DNA of 64,000 nt from positions 1 through 64,000 of the forward strand of contig DAMU01000077.1 in assembly GCA_002499705.1 (NCBI GenBank), given 5' to 3'. Shown in pieces: positions 26,817 through 34,538 of this stretch. Position numbers and translations under genes: made by a program. The first letter of the stretch is position 1. Each line of letters starts with the position of its first letter. This DNA comes from Euryarchaeota archaeon UBA91. Lineage in GTDB: Archaea > Thermoplasmatota > Poseidoniia > Poseidoniales > Poseidoniaceae. The notes under the pieces are model-generated. The model saw only the letters and a list, made by a program, of their open reading frames with translations, was not told the DNA's origin and searched no databases.

Positions 26817-27971
26817 TCATTTCTTTATGCTCAACATTCGCTCTAAAGCCCAAAGAGAACCTTCTTGAATCGAAGCAGGAACTTGGATTTGATTCGGTTT
26901 TTCACCGTCTACAATTCGCTCAAGCACATCCATCAAATACGCTGGATGAATCATATACATCGTTGAGCAGGGGCATATTTCAGCATCTAAACATTCAATG
27001 TGTTTGTCAGGATGTTCTTCGGCTAAACGAGCAACCATGTTGATTTCGGTTCCGATTGCAATATGAGACCCAGGCTTTTGCTCGGCTACAAAATTACGAA
27101 TATATTGAGTTGAACCATTGGCATCACTCGCTTCGACTGTATCGATAGGGCATTCAGGATGAACGACTACAATTCCGTCGGGATGACGGTCACGGAACTC
27201 CTCGATTTGCGCCGTAGTAAATCGCTTATGGACTGAACAAAACCCATGCCAGAGAATAATTTTGCTGCCTTTCAAATCACCCATAGCACCTATGCCTGGA
27301 GTCCAAGTTGGCATCAAATCAAGTGAAATCCCCATCGCATTTCCAGTGTTACGGCCAAGATGTTGGTCAGGGAAAAACAGAACTGCACCATTCTTTCCTG
27401 CACGTTCAAATGCCCAGTTGAGAACTCCTTGAGCATTGCTTGAAGTGCAGACAATTCCCCCATGACGTCCAACGAAATCTTTCAGGTCAGCACTGCTGTT
27501 CATGTAGGTCACAGGAACTAAGAAATTGTCATCTTCAGAAGCGACAGCGGTTGGGTCTTCACGACAAATTGGGTCTTTCAAGCCTGCTTCCTGCAAAATT
27601 GATCCCCATGCAGATTCAACCTCACTGAGTGTCGCCATATCGGCCATAGAGCAACCTGCTCTCAAATTTGGTAGAACGACGATTTGATCATCGTCGGTGA
27701 GGATGTCGGCTGATTCAGCCATGAAATGGACACCGCAAAATACGATGTATTTCGCTTTGGATTCTGCCGCCATTTGACTTAACATGAAAGAATCACCAAG
27801 GAAATCGGCATGCATGACGATACTGTCTCGCTGATAATGGTGACCAAGAATCAACAACTGGTCACCGAGTTGTTCACGCAATTCCTCGATTCGTTCTGAA
27901 ATCGCTTGTTCCTCTGGAGAAAGAGAGGTATCCATGAAATCCACGGAACACATTGGCAGAGAGACGGTCAT
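26817..27971 (-). CDS. nadA: Quinolinate synthase
   Basis: A 384-residue NadA, which condenses iminoaspartate with dihydroxyacetone phosphate to make quinolinate for NAD. Motifs include ILGHHYQRDSIV, FLGDSFMLSQMAA, FCGVHFMAESADIL and GRNTGNAMG. Three cysteines expected to hold the 4Fe-4S cluster are in RAGCSMAD, VHPECPID and EICPCSTMYM. The length fits the longer NadA type. ATG 27971 is given; ATG 27935 (MDTSLSPEEQ) would remove 12 residues without touching conserved sequence and leave more room for divergent promoters. No nadB or nadC is adjacent. It converges with the PAP2 gene, the two stops touching. Confidence 0.93.
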   Translation of the reverse strand: MTVSLPMCSVDFMDTSLSPEEQAISERIEELREQLGDQLLILGHHYQRDSIVMHADFLGDSFMLSQMAAESKAKYIVFCGVHFMAESADILTDDDQIVVLPNLRAGCSMADMATLSEVESAWGSILQEAGLKDPICREDPTAVASEDDNFLVPVTYMNSSADLKDFVGRHGGIVCTSSNAQGVLNWAFERAGKNGAVLFFPDQHLGRNTGNAMGISLDLMPTWTPGIGAMGDLKGSKIILWHGFCSVHKRFTTAQIEEFRDRHPDGIVVVHPECPIDTVEASDANGSTQYIRNFVAEQKPGSHIAIGTEINMVARLAEEHPDKHIECLDAEICPCSTMYMIHPAYLMDVLERIVDGEKPNQIQVPASIQEGSLWALERMLSIKK

Positions 27972-28056
27972 CTTGCTTCATCTATGGCACGAAGTTCTCC
28001 TTTTTGAAGCAAACCTTTGCTGAAGTGTTGATAAATGGGGAGTAAAAGGGCCCGTC

Positions 28057-28740
28057 ATGGCCTTTGTTGCGAGCGAGCGATTGCATCTTGGTGCTGAGGC
28101 AGAAGTCTGGGCAGGTACTTGGATGGGGCAACATGCTGTTCGCAAACTACGCCGACCACGAAAATGGCGCCACCCAGATCTCGACTTACGCCTTGGACAT
28201 CGACGTATGATGAGTGAATCAAGACTTCTCATAAGACTCAAGAGGCGCGGATTGAATGTACCAGCTGTTTGGGACCTTGACCCACAATCCGGGCGGATGA
28301 TTCTTGAGCGAATGCCGGGATTGCCATTGATTGAAATTCTACGAAAGAGTGAACATCCTCAAGAGTTCATCAACACGACTTTACGAAACACTGGTGCGTT
28401 AATTCGCAGACTCCATCGTGAGGCCATTACCCATGGTGATCTCTCGACGAACAATATCCTCGTCGATGAAAATGCGGAAGTTTCACTCATTGATTTCGGT
28501 CTTGCTGCAATCGATTATGAAATCGAACGATTTGGTATTGACCTGCACGTCATCGACGAAATCCTCGGTGCCTCACATCCAGACCACACAGATGCTATCG
28601 AAGTTTTGTTAGAGGGATACGCTTCCGAAGAAGAGAGACTTGGTGAAGCACCTGAGCAATCTGGGGGGGCCGTTCCAACTGCTGAACAGGTTCTGAAAAG
28701 GCTTGAAGAAGTTCGTTCACGAGTACGATACCATGGATGA
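28057..28740 (+). CDS. Bud32-type atypical kinase of the KEOPS complex
   Basis: A 227-residue piD261/Bud32 family protein kinase/ATPase. KEOPS uses it to support threonylcarbamoylation of adenosine 37 in ANN-decoding tRNAs. The catalytic loop is THGDLSTNNILV and the metal-binding motif is LIDFGLAA. The invariant lysine is likely in HAVRKLRRPRKWR near residue 30, and RLGHRRMMSESRLLIRLKRRGL supplies the small basic helix seen in Bud32. The C-terminal acidic extension (ASEEERLGEAPEQSGG) is longer than in minimal homologues. The Kae1 partner, often fused or adjacent in archaea, is not in the window. It converges with the ferritin-like gene, whose stop begins at the next base. Confidence 0.9.
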   Translation: MAFVASERLHLGAEAEVWAGTWMGQHAVRKLRRPRKWRHPDLDLRLGHRRMMSESRLLIRLKRRGLNVPAVWDLDPQSGRMILERMPGLPLIEILRKSEHPQEFINTTLRNTGALIRRLHREAITHGDLSTNNILVDENAEVSLIDFGLAAIDYEIERFGIDLHVIDEILGASHPDHTDAIEVLLEGYASEEERLGEAPEQSGGAVPTAEQVLKRLEEVRSRVRYHG

Positions 28741-29160
28741 TTATTCCATGAGCAGACGTAATTCTTCAAGACTGCGAACCTCTGCAAGATAAATTTGTTC
28801 GATTGCGTCATACAAATCTTGGTCGCCAACATCTTCAATTTGGGTCATTATTTTGGCGTAGACTGCTGCTGCTTTGGTTTCTGTTTCCAGTGAGTGAACC
28901 AACATCTCGTCGTAGAGAGTTGTGTGAATGATGGGGTGCGAATTACGTTCTGTGACTGGAATTCCGCCAAGCTTAACGATGGCTTTTCGAACAACATCTG
29001 CATGCATGTTTGATTCAGTTGCTTCTTCGGTAAACATTGGTGAGAGTTGAAGGCGGTGAATACCCCGTATATTTGCTGCATAATGTGCATACATGTTGCT
29101 AGCTCGCAATTCCCACCCAAGGGCTTCGTTCAAAATATTGATTACATTATGTTCTGTCAT
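28741..29160 (-). CDS. Ferritin-like diiron protein (bacterioferritin/Dps-like)
   Basis: A 139-residue four-helix ferritin-like protein, probably storing iron or detoxifying iron and peroxide. Helices carry EALGWELRASNMYAHYAANI, FTEEATESNMHADVVRKAI (with an ExxxxxxH-type spacing), HSLETETKAAAVYAKI and YLAEVRSLEELRLL. Glutamates and histidine are spaced as in ferroxidase centres. I chose ATG 29160 (MTEHNVINIL), because longer starts run into sequence without helix character and into the upstream crcB gene. It lies 86 bp downstream of crcB on the same strand. A rubrerythrin-like or DNA-protecting role is also possible. Confidence 0.8.
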   Translation of the reverse strand: MTEHNVINILNEALGWELRASNMYAHYAANIRGIHRLQLSPMFTEEATESNMHADVVRKAIVKLGGIPVTERNSHPIIHTTLYDEMLVHSLETETKAAAVYAKIMTQIEDVGDQDLYDAIEQIYLAEVRSLEELRLLME

Positions 29161-29246
29161 CGTTTCAACTCTTAGGGCAAACGAAATATTTTCGCTCGAT
29201 GTTCCATGACTAATCCAACCGAGAGGCCCTACATAAAGCCACTTGT

Positions 29247-29618
29247 TCAAGCAAATATTGTTTCTCCAATTTTCCAACCAATCAAGGCCAAAAGAGGGCT
29301 CAATGTCATAGTAAGAAGCAGATAAACCATGGCGCTACCCCCATCTCCACCATCAAACATTTCAACGGTTTCCACTGAAAAGGTCGACATGGTCGTGAAG
29401 GCGCCCAGAACACCAGTTCCGAGCAGCAACGCTACATTTGTCGATACAAGGTTCTGAGCTAAACCAATAGCTAAGATACCTAAAAGAAAGGAGCCGACGA
29501 GATTAACCGAGAGGGTCGCATAGGGAAATGAATCAGTGGATATCCATTCACCAACTGCATACCTCAAGCCTGCTCCAATTGCACCGCCGAGTGCGACAAT
29601 CCCGAGTTGCTGCAGCAT
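29247..29618 (-). CDS. crcB: Fluoride channel/exporter FluC (CrcB)
   Basis: A 123-residue four-helix membrane protein of the Fluc family, dual-topology dimers that export fluoride. Diagnostic segments are GGAIGAGLRYAVGEW in helix 1, NLVGSFLLGI in helix 2 (pore asparagine) and GVLGAFTTMSTFSVET in helix 3, which carries the phenylalanine box and the central sodium site. The length matches the family (about 125). Only one copy is visible; a single gene implies homodimers. No fluoride riboswitch was recognised in the 103 bp upstream, which is shared with the divergent ITP pyrophosphatase gene. Confidence 0.93.
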   Translation of the reverse strand: MLQQLGIVALGGAIGAGLRYAVGEWISTDSFPYATLSVNLVGSFLLGILAIGLAQNLVSTNVALLLGTGVLGAFTTMSTFSVETVEMFDGGDGGSAMVYLLLTMTLSPLLALIGWKIGETIFA

Positions 29619-29721
29619 ATCTTTGGCTCGGGATATTGCCCTTTGAATGCTCGCCTGTAAAAACTGACAAAACAGCGATTATCGCCCGTCATTTCAATAG
29701 GCAAAAACTGTAGCAGGTCCC

Positions 29722-30387
29722 ATGGCGCGCACAATTTGGTTCCTTACCGGCAATTCCGGCAAACTCAAAGAAGCAACACATCACTTACAGCCACTTGGCT
29801 ATGAAGTTCGCCAATTAATTGTCGAAGAGGGTGAAATTGTAGAACCTCAAGTGGAATCACTCGAGGAGGTTGCTCAATCAAAAATCACTCAGGCCTTACT
29901 TCACCTCTCTGACGACCAACAATCTCAGGATATGATTCTGGTTGAGGATGCTGGATTGTTTGTCGATAACCTCAATGGATTCCCCGGCGTATATTCATCC
30001 TATGTTCTGGACACGATTGGATGCAAGGGCGTATTGCGGTTACTCGAACATTTACAAAGCGAAGATACCATTCAATGCGCTCAATTGCGTTCAGCACAAT
30101 TTCAAGCAGTTGCAGCATTGTGGATGGATGGAGAAATTCTCTATGGAAACGGAGTATGTCCTGGATGGATTGCGCTTGAAAGCAGTGGAGAAGACGGGTT
30201 TGGTTTTGACCCCGTGTTCACACCAAATGATCTCGATGCCTTTGGAGAGCCTTTACCTCCCGGAACATACGGTGAGAAAAGCGTGCATGGCAAAACCTTT
30301 GGAGACATCTCGTTGGAGGAAAAACAAGCCTACAGTCATCGAAGCCGAGCATTGAATGACTTACTGAGGCAATTGCCATCAGCATGA
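29722..30387 (+). CDS. rdgB: Non-canonical purine NTP pyrophosphatase (RdgB/HAM1, ITPase)
   Basis: A 221-residue Ham1-family enzyme that hydrolyses ITP, dITP and XTP to monophosphates, keeping deaminated purines out of nucleic acids. Family motifs are FLTGNSGKLKEA near the N-terminus, VEDAGLFVDNLNGFPGVYSSYV (metal and base-binding region), GEDGFGFDPVF and YSHRSRALNDL near the C-terminus. It is somewhat longer than usual (about 185-200) because of an insert around residue 185 (DLDAFGEPLPPGTYGE). The start at ATG 29722 is clear. It is followed 32 bp later by an uncharacterised membrane protein gene on the same strand. Confidence 0.92.
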   Translation: MARTIWFLTGNSGKLKEATHHLQPLGYEVRQLIVEEGEIVEPQVESLEEVAQSKITQALLHLSDDQQSQDMILVEDAGLFVDNLNGFPGVYSSYVLDTIGCKGVLRLLEHLQSEDTIQCAQLRSAQFQAVAALWMDGEILYGNGVCPGWIALESSGEDGFGFDPVFTPNDLDAFGEPLPPGTYGEKSVHGKTFGDISLEEKQAYSHRSRALNDLLRQLPSA

Positions 30388-30419
30388 TAAGTTAAAACCA
30401 GTTGGGTGAGTTGAGGGCC

Positions 30420-31346
30420 ATGGGATTCGTACGTTCTGTTACCGGCATCAGTGCCCTCACAGTAGCTGGTTACTATCTTCTCAAAGCAGGAGAACTAACC
30501 GATTCGGAGAAATGGATTAGTATTGCCATTATTCTCGTATTTTCATTAGCGTGGATTATGATGGGTTCCAAAAAACCTGTAGCTCGGATTCAAAAGGCAA
30601 CCATCCCTCCTGAATCGTCTTCTGAATCTCAAGAAACTGAGCAAGAAAGTGAGTTTGACATTCCAGAACCCGTTACCGATGATGAGTTGGACGGAGCGAC
30701 ACTGAAAGAGCGGAAAATTGCTAAGATTCAAGCAGCAGAAGACGAAAAGGAAGCGCTCTTGCTGGCTGTTTCACAAGAGGGTGAAGAAAATGAAGAAACC
30801 ATTGTCGAGGTTACTCTGGAAATGGAAGATATCCACGTGGCAGATGAGTTTGTAGTCGAGGTAAGTCCGGAATCGGTCGAAAATGCAGATATTGAATCCT
30901 CGATCAGCAATCGAAGAATCAAACATGACCAAATCCGACAGAAAATTGAACTGCGACGAAGAGGGCAACTCGCAGATATTCGTGCATCGACTGCTCGGAT
31001 GTGGGAAGAACAGACTGCAGGCGAAGACCTCGTAACACTGCTCCAAACCCCTGGCCATGGACAATCGGTTTTGGTTTCGCCTGAGCATCCCGAATCTGGC
31101 CACATTTACGGAGCAACTTTTATCAGAATTGATGAAACACAAATTCTCAAACTTCGCACTGCTCTCGATGATGGATTTGAGAAGGTGCAAGTTCAAAAAC
31201 AGCCAGAATTGCCCGAACTCTTAGGCCCTGATGGCAATCCACTTCCACCGCTCATTGGATTGGATGGAGCACCACTTTCACTCCCTCCAATCGTTCCAAC
31301 AGCAAGTGATGCTTTGGCTAAAATGAAAGAAGAAATGAACGAATGA
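30420..31346 (+). CDS. Membrane-anchored coiled/acidic protein, unknown function
   Basis: A 308-residue protein I do not recognise. The start at ATG 30420 gives two N-terminal hydrophobic segments (VTGISALTVAGYYLLKAG and WISIAIILVFSLAWIMMG). A long, strongly acidic low-complexity stretch follows (residues about 55-160, rich in E, S and D), then a basic likely coiled segment (NRRIKHDQIRQKIELRRRGQ) and a folded region of about 60 residues (LVTLLQTPGHGQSVLVSPEH onward). A proline-rich tail (GPDGNPLPPLIGLDGAPLS) closes it. The layout suggests a membrane-tethered cytoplasmic scaffold. It sits between rdgB and a CPBP protease on the same strand. Confidence 0.65.
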   Translation: MGFVRSVTGISALTVAGYYLLKAGELTDSEKWISIAIILVFSLAWIMMGSKKPVARIQKATIPPESSSESQETEQESEFDIPEPVTDDELDGATLKERKIAKIQAAEDEKEALLLAVSQEGEENEETIVEVTLEMEDIHVADEFVVEVSPESVENADIESSISNRRIKHDQIRQKIELRRRGQLADIRASTARMWEEQTAGEDLVTLLQTPGHGQSVLVSPEHPESGHIYGATFIRIDETQILKLRTALDDGFEKVQVQKQPELPELLGPDGNPLPPLIGLDGAPLSLPPIVPTASDALAKMKEEMNE

Positions 31347-31401
31347 CATTCAAAAACGTGTCAACTTTAATCAGCAGAAGGCATGAGTTCCTTTTGTTCA
31401 C

Positions 31402-32124
31402 ATGGAAGAAAGGTTCGTGAAAGAAGAGGCGATTGGGGAAACCAGTCGCAATATCGCTCTTTTAGGTCTCATCCTTGTCAGTATAGCCCCCAGTGTCTCA
31501 GTTGTGACTGGATTTGCTTTCAAAGTAGGGTTGTTTGCAGTTTTCGTATTCATTTTCACTAAGGTCTGGGTTTTCGGATTACCTGCATTTTGGCACCTCC
31601 GTATCGAAAAAAAGGAGTTGTCTTGGTCGCCTGTTCAAAAGGGCGGTTGGGGAATGTCGCTCTTGCTGGGAGTTGGAATGATGGCAGTGATATGGCTTGC
31701 CTATTTCATACTCGGAGAGCAAATGCTTCAACCAGACGCTCTCAAAGCAATTCTTGACCCTGTTGGACTAACCGTGCCATGGAAACTCGCCGCAGCAATT
31801 GTGTTTTGGGTATTCGTTAATTCTGTTCTTGAAGAATATGTATTTCGATGGTTCATAACTTCGAAAATTGAACGATTAGTTGGCGGCAAATGGCGTTCAG
31901 CGTTTCTTTCCTCAGCAGTTTTTACACTCCACCATAGCATAGCACTCGTGTTCTTCTTAGATCCATTTGGGGCGATTCTTGCTTCAGTTGGTGTGTTTAT
32001 TGGTGGCACGATATTTTCATGGCTATACTTGGAATACCGAAGTGTTTGGATTGCGTGGGTTGCGCACGCTTGTGCAGATGTAGCAATTTTTGCAATTGCG
32101 TGGAATATCATTGTCGGATTTTGA
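31402..32124 (+). CDS. CPBP-family intramembrane metalloprotease (CAAX protease-like, Abi)
   Basis: A 240-residue multi-pass membrane protein of the CPBP (Rce1/Abi) family. The catalytic motif EEYVFRW (EExxxR type) lies near residue 149, the second-motif histidine is in VFTLHHSIA near 180, and the third motif HACADV is near the C-terminus. About seven hydrophobic segments are visible. Members cleave prenylated or other membrane proteins or peptides; in prokaryotes several give immunity or process signals. No peptide gene is obvious beside it, apart from the short frame at 32197, which is only speculative. The start at ATG 31402 is assumed. Confidence 0.85.
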   Translation: MEERFVKEEAIGETSRNIALLGLILVSIAPSVSVVTGFAFKVGLFAVFVFIFTKVWVFGLPAFWHLRIEKKELSWSPVQKGGWGMSLLLGVGMMAVIWLAYFILGEQMLQPDALKAILDPVGLTVPWKLAAAIVFWVFVNSVLEEYVFRWFITSKIERLVGGKWRSAFLSSAVFTLHHSIALVFFLDPFGAILASVGVFIGGTIFSWLYLEYRSVWIAWVAHACADVAIFAIAWNIIVGF

Positions 32125-32160
32125 TACGAAAAACCGTTTTTTGGGGCATTCCCTGACGCT

Positions 32161-32170
32161 TTTTATATAC
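32161..32170 (+). promoter_or_regulatory. TATA box upstream of a long leader and the 131-residue basic protein gene
   Basis: TTTTATATAC after a T run is the best archaeal TATA match in the window. A start about 25-30 bp downstream would fall near 32190-32197, about 135 nt before the ATG of the next annotated gene, implying an unusually long 5' leader for an archaeon or a separate short transcript. Confidence 0.55.
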
Positions 32171-32196
32171 TGTCGAGCCCAAGTATATCTGTAGTA

Positions 32197-32253
32197 ATGG
32201 ACGTGTTTCAACATACATCTGTATTCCCAAAATTCCAAACGGTGACATCATGA
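32197..32253 (+). CDS. Possible leaderless 18-codon ORF in the leader of the 32329 gene
   Basis: An ATG at 32197 lies at the expected transcription start for the TATA box at 32161-32170 and opens an 18-codon frame (MDVFQHTSVFPKFQTVTS) ending TGA at 32253. A second mini-frame ATG AAC AAG TAA (32250-32261) overlaps its stop. It has no ribosome site, consistent only with leaderless translation. It may be a regulatory uORF, part of a small RNA, or chance. I give it low confidence. Confidence 0.25.
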   Translation: MDVFQHTSVFPKFQTVTS

Positions 32254-32328
32254 ACAAGTAAATCTCCAATAAGCGTTTCTGAAACGGCAAAGCTTCGGCA
32301 AAGCCATAAGAAAATTGGAGAAAATATC

Positions 32329-32724
32329 ATGAAAACGAACCGTAACATTAAGCCGTTCCATAACGGCAAGAACCGACGTACTGGGCGCTCAACTGGCGTC
32401 CGAAGAACCCAGAGAGCAGCTGCAACTGCGAACAACCCTCAAGCCGAAGAGATTCGCCAAGCTTGGGTTGCTGCAAAGATGAAGGCACGCGAAGAGAAAG
32501 AGGCTCGCCGTAAGGACGGACCATGCTGCTCGACTGAAGCTGACAAGAAGGCAACAAACCTTCGCCTGCTCAAGAAGCTACAAGCAACTGTTTGTGATCG
32601 CGTATGGAACAATGAACTCAGCCGCTGGGAAGGGATCATGCCTCGCCGCTTTGTCCGTGAGAATGCAGTGCACATGAGTCACTTTCGCGATTTTGCTCGC
32701 AAGAACGGATACCGTAGCCGGTAA
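32329..32724 (+). CDS. Small highly basic protein, possibly nucleic-acid- or ribosome-associated, unknown
   Basis: A 131-residue protein very rich in Arg and Lys, with an N-terminus (NRNIKPFHNGKNRRTGRSTG) like ribosomal or RNA-binding tails. A helical middle follows (AEEIRQAWVAAKMKAREEKEA), then a GPCCSTEAD cysteine pair and a C-terminal basic segment. A GGAGAA ribosome site lies seven bases before ATG 32329. The codon choice is more uniform than in neighbours, suggesting high expression, and the gene has the strongest TATA box in the window. I do not recognise a family. A ribosome- or nucleoid-associated role is inference from composition only. Confidence 0.7.
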   Translation: MKTNRNIKPFHNGKNRRTGRSTGVRRTQRAAATANNPQAEEIRQAWVAAKMKAREEKEARRKDGPCCSTEADKKATNLRLLKKLQATVCDRVWNNELSRWEGIMPRRFVRENAVHMSHFRDFARKNGYRSR

Positions 32725-32796
32725 GTAAAAGCCGGCTTGAGCCGCAATTGTGTCCTCGAGGCCGTGCGCCTCGTCCAACTTTGAGCGAAAGCAAGG

Positions 32797-33639
32797 TCAC
32801 TTGTGTTCCCACTGAGGTTTTTCCCTATTCAGGAAGGCATCAACGCCAATTTCTTGGTCTTTGGAACCAAATAAAGATGCGAAAACTTCTGCTTCGTAAG
32901 CGATGCCTTCAGTAATACCGAGGTCGAGTGAAGCACGAATTGTTTGTTTTCCAAAACGCAAGGTGTAGGAGGACTTACTTCCTATTATTCGCGCCATGTT
33001 GAGTGTGTAGTCAAGCAAATCTTCACTTGCACAAACATGATTCACCAGACCCATACGATGGGCTTCTTCGGCGCCAATCATTTCTCCAGTCATGACCATT
33101 TCCATTGTTTTACCATACCCGATGAGGTGGGTTAAACGTTGAGTAGCACCGTAACCTGGAATTAAGCCAAGGTTTACTTCTGGTGTCCCGAATTTGGAAC
33201 GGTTACTCGCAATACGCAAATCACAGGAGCATGCAATTTCACAACCTCCGCCTAGGGCGAAACCATCAACCATCGCAATTGTTGGTTTGCTTAAGTCCCA
33301 CAGTGCTTCTACAGCATTATCGGTAAACTTCACTCGAATCGCATCACTCTGCATTCCTACGAATTCTGTGATGTCAGCACCAGCAACAAATGCATTCGGT
33401 TTGGCTCTCTTTCCTTCAGGAGGTTCATTTGGCTGAGCACCGGTGAGGATGACAACTCGAATGGATTCAGTAGCCTCGGCCCAAGCGACCATTTCCTTCA
33501 AACTGGACATTACCTCTGCATTGAGTGAATTGAGTTTATCCGGCCTTCGAATGGTAACCAGTGCTATTGAACCCAAATCATCGTGTTCATTTACGGGGAT
33601 TTCTTCGATTGAAAGTACATCTGTCTGCGGGGCGTCCAT
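32797..33639 (-). CDS. Enoyl-CoA hydratase/isomerase (crotonase family)
   Basis: A 280-residue crotonase-fold protein expected to hydrate or isomerise an enoyl-CoA thioester. The oxyanion-hole motifs are AFVAGADITEF and GFALGGGCEIACSCDLRIA, and the catalytic-glutamate segment is FGTPEVNLGLIPGYGATQRL, which matches true enoyl-CoA hydratases with a glutamate at the second position. An insert (AQPNEPPEGKRAKPN) precedes the first motif. It stands alone between the basic protein gene and a divergent ABC transporter. With the crotonases at 44269 and 56005 it gives three paralogues in the window. Confidence 0.9.
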   Translation of the reverse strand: MDAPQTDVLSIEEIPVNEHDDLGSIALVTIRRPDKLNSLNAEVMSSLKEMVAWAEATESIRVVILTGAQPNEPPEGKRAKPNAFVAGADITEFVGMQSDAIRVKFTDNAVEALWDLSKPTIAMVDGFALGGGCEIACSCDLRIASNRSKFGTPEVNLGLIPGYGATQRLTHLIGYGKTMEMVMTGEMIGAEEAHRMGLVNHVCASEDLLDYTLNMARIIGSKSSYTLRFGKQTIRASLDLGITEGIAYEAEVFASLFGSKDQEIGVDAFLNREKPQWEHK

Positions 33640-33738
33640 GAACCTTCCAAATGGTCGAAGTTCATCATTTCACCGACTGAGCCATTATCTTGATTCATCA
33701 TGCTGAAACCAAGAACTCAAAGACCACGACTCTTTCGT

Positions 33739-34536
33739 ATGGTTATGGTTGAATCAGTCGCTCCGCTGGTTAAGGCAGAAGACATGGCCAAAAAATATGG
33801 TGATTTTATCGCTTTGCACCCACTCAATGTTGAGGTTCATGCTGGAGAATTCTTCGGAGTATTTGGTCCGAATGGAGCAGGAAAGTCAACATTCATCAAA
33901 CTCCTTACCGGACAACTTCGTCCGAGTAAAGGCCAAATCGAAGTGTTGGGGATTGATGCTGTCAAGAATCCACAAAAAGTCAAAGCAAACATCGGAATCG
34001 TTCCTGAATCTGAATCACCGCCCTCCTTTCTAACGCCGTATGAATTTCTTGAATTCGTGGCGAAATTACGCACCGTCGAGGGCATTCATGAGCATGTAGA
34101 ACACTGGATTGAGTGGTTTGGATTAGAAGAAAAGCGAGATACAATGTGTAAAGATTTGTCAAAAGGACAACGTCAGAAAGTGATGCTTGCAGCTGCTTTT
34201 ATCCATAAGCCAAAATTACTCTTTCTCGATGAACCATTCGCTAATCTTGACCCCATTTATCAACGCAAATGCAGGCAATGGCTTCTTGAACATGTCAAAA
34301 ACGGTGGAACGATTTTTCTTTGCTCACACGTCCTCGAAATGGCGGAGCGAATGTGCAACAGAATGGCGATTATTAACAACGGGAAAGTGCTTGCAGCAGG
34401 AACTGTAAAAGGACTCAAACAAGCTGATGAAGAGACGCTTGAAGATGTCTTCATTCGGTTAGTAGGTCACTCAATAGAGGATGTCGAACGCCTCTCGGAT
34501 GAAGGCGTCAAAAGCGAGGATACCGAGGAGGAGTAA
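33739..34536 (+). CDS. ABC transporter ATP-binding protein (ABC-2 type partner)
   Basis: A 265-residue stand-alone ATPase. Walker A is GPNGAGKST, the Q-loop region reads IVPESESPP, the signature is a degenerate LSKGQRQKVMLAAAF, Walker B is LLFLDEPFANLD, and the switch histidine is in FLCSHVLEMAERM. This is the CcmA/DrrA-like subclass that pairs with ABC-2 permeases, and the permease is encoded three bases downstream. The C-terminus is acidic. Starts at 33700, 33739 and 33745 are all in frame; none has a convincing ribosome site, and 33739 keeps a short lead-in to the first strand. Export of a lipid, peptide or drug is likely, but the substrate is unknown. Confidence 0.9.
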   Translation: MVMVESVAPLVKAEDMAKKYGDFIALHPLNVEVHAGEFFGVFGPNGAGKSTFIKLLTGQLRPSKGQIEVLGIDAVKNPQKVKANIGIVPESESPPSFLTPYEFLEFVAKLRTVEGIHEHVEHWIEWFGLEEKRDTMCKDLSKGQRQKVMLAAAFIHKPKLLFLDEPFANLDPIYQRKCRQWLLEHVKNGGTIFLCSHVLEMAERMCNRMAIINNGKVLAAGTVKGLKQADEETLEDVFIRLVGHSIEDVERLSDEGVKSEDTEEE

Positions 34537-34538
34537 AT

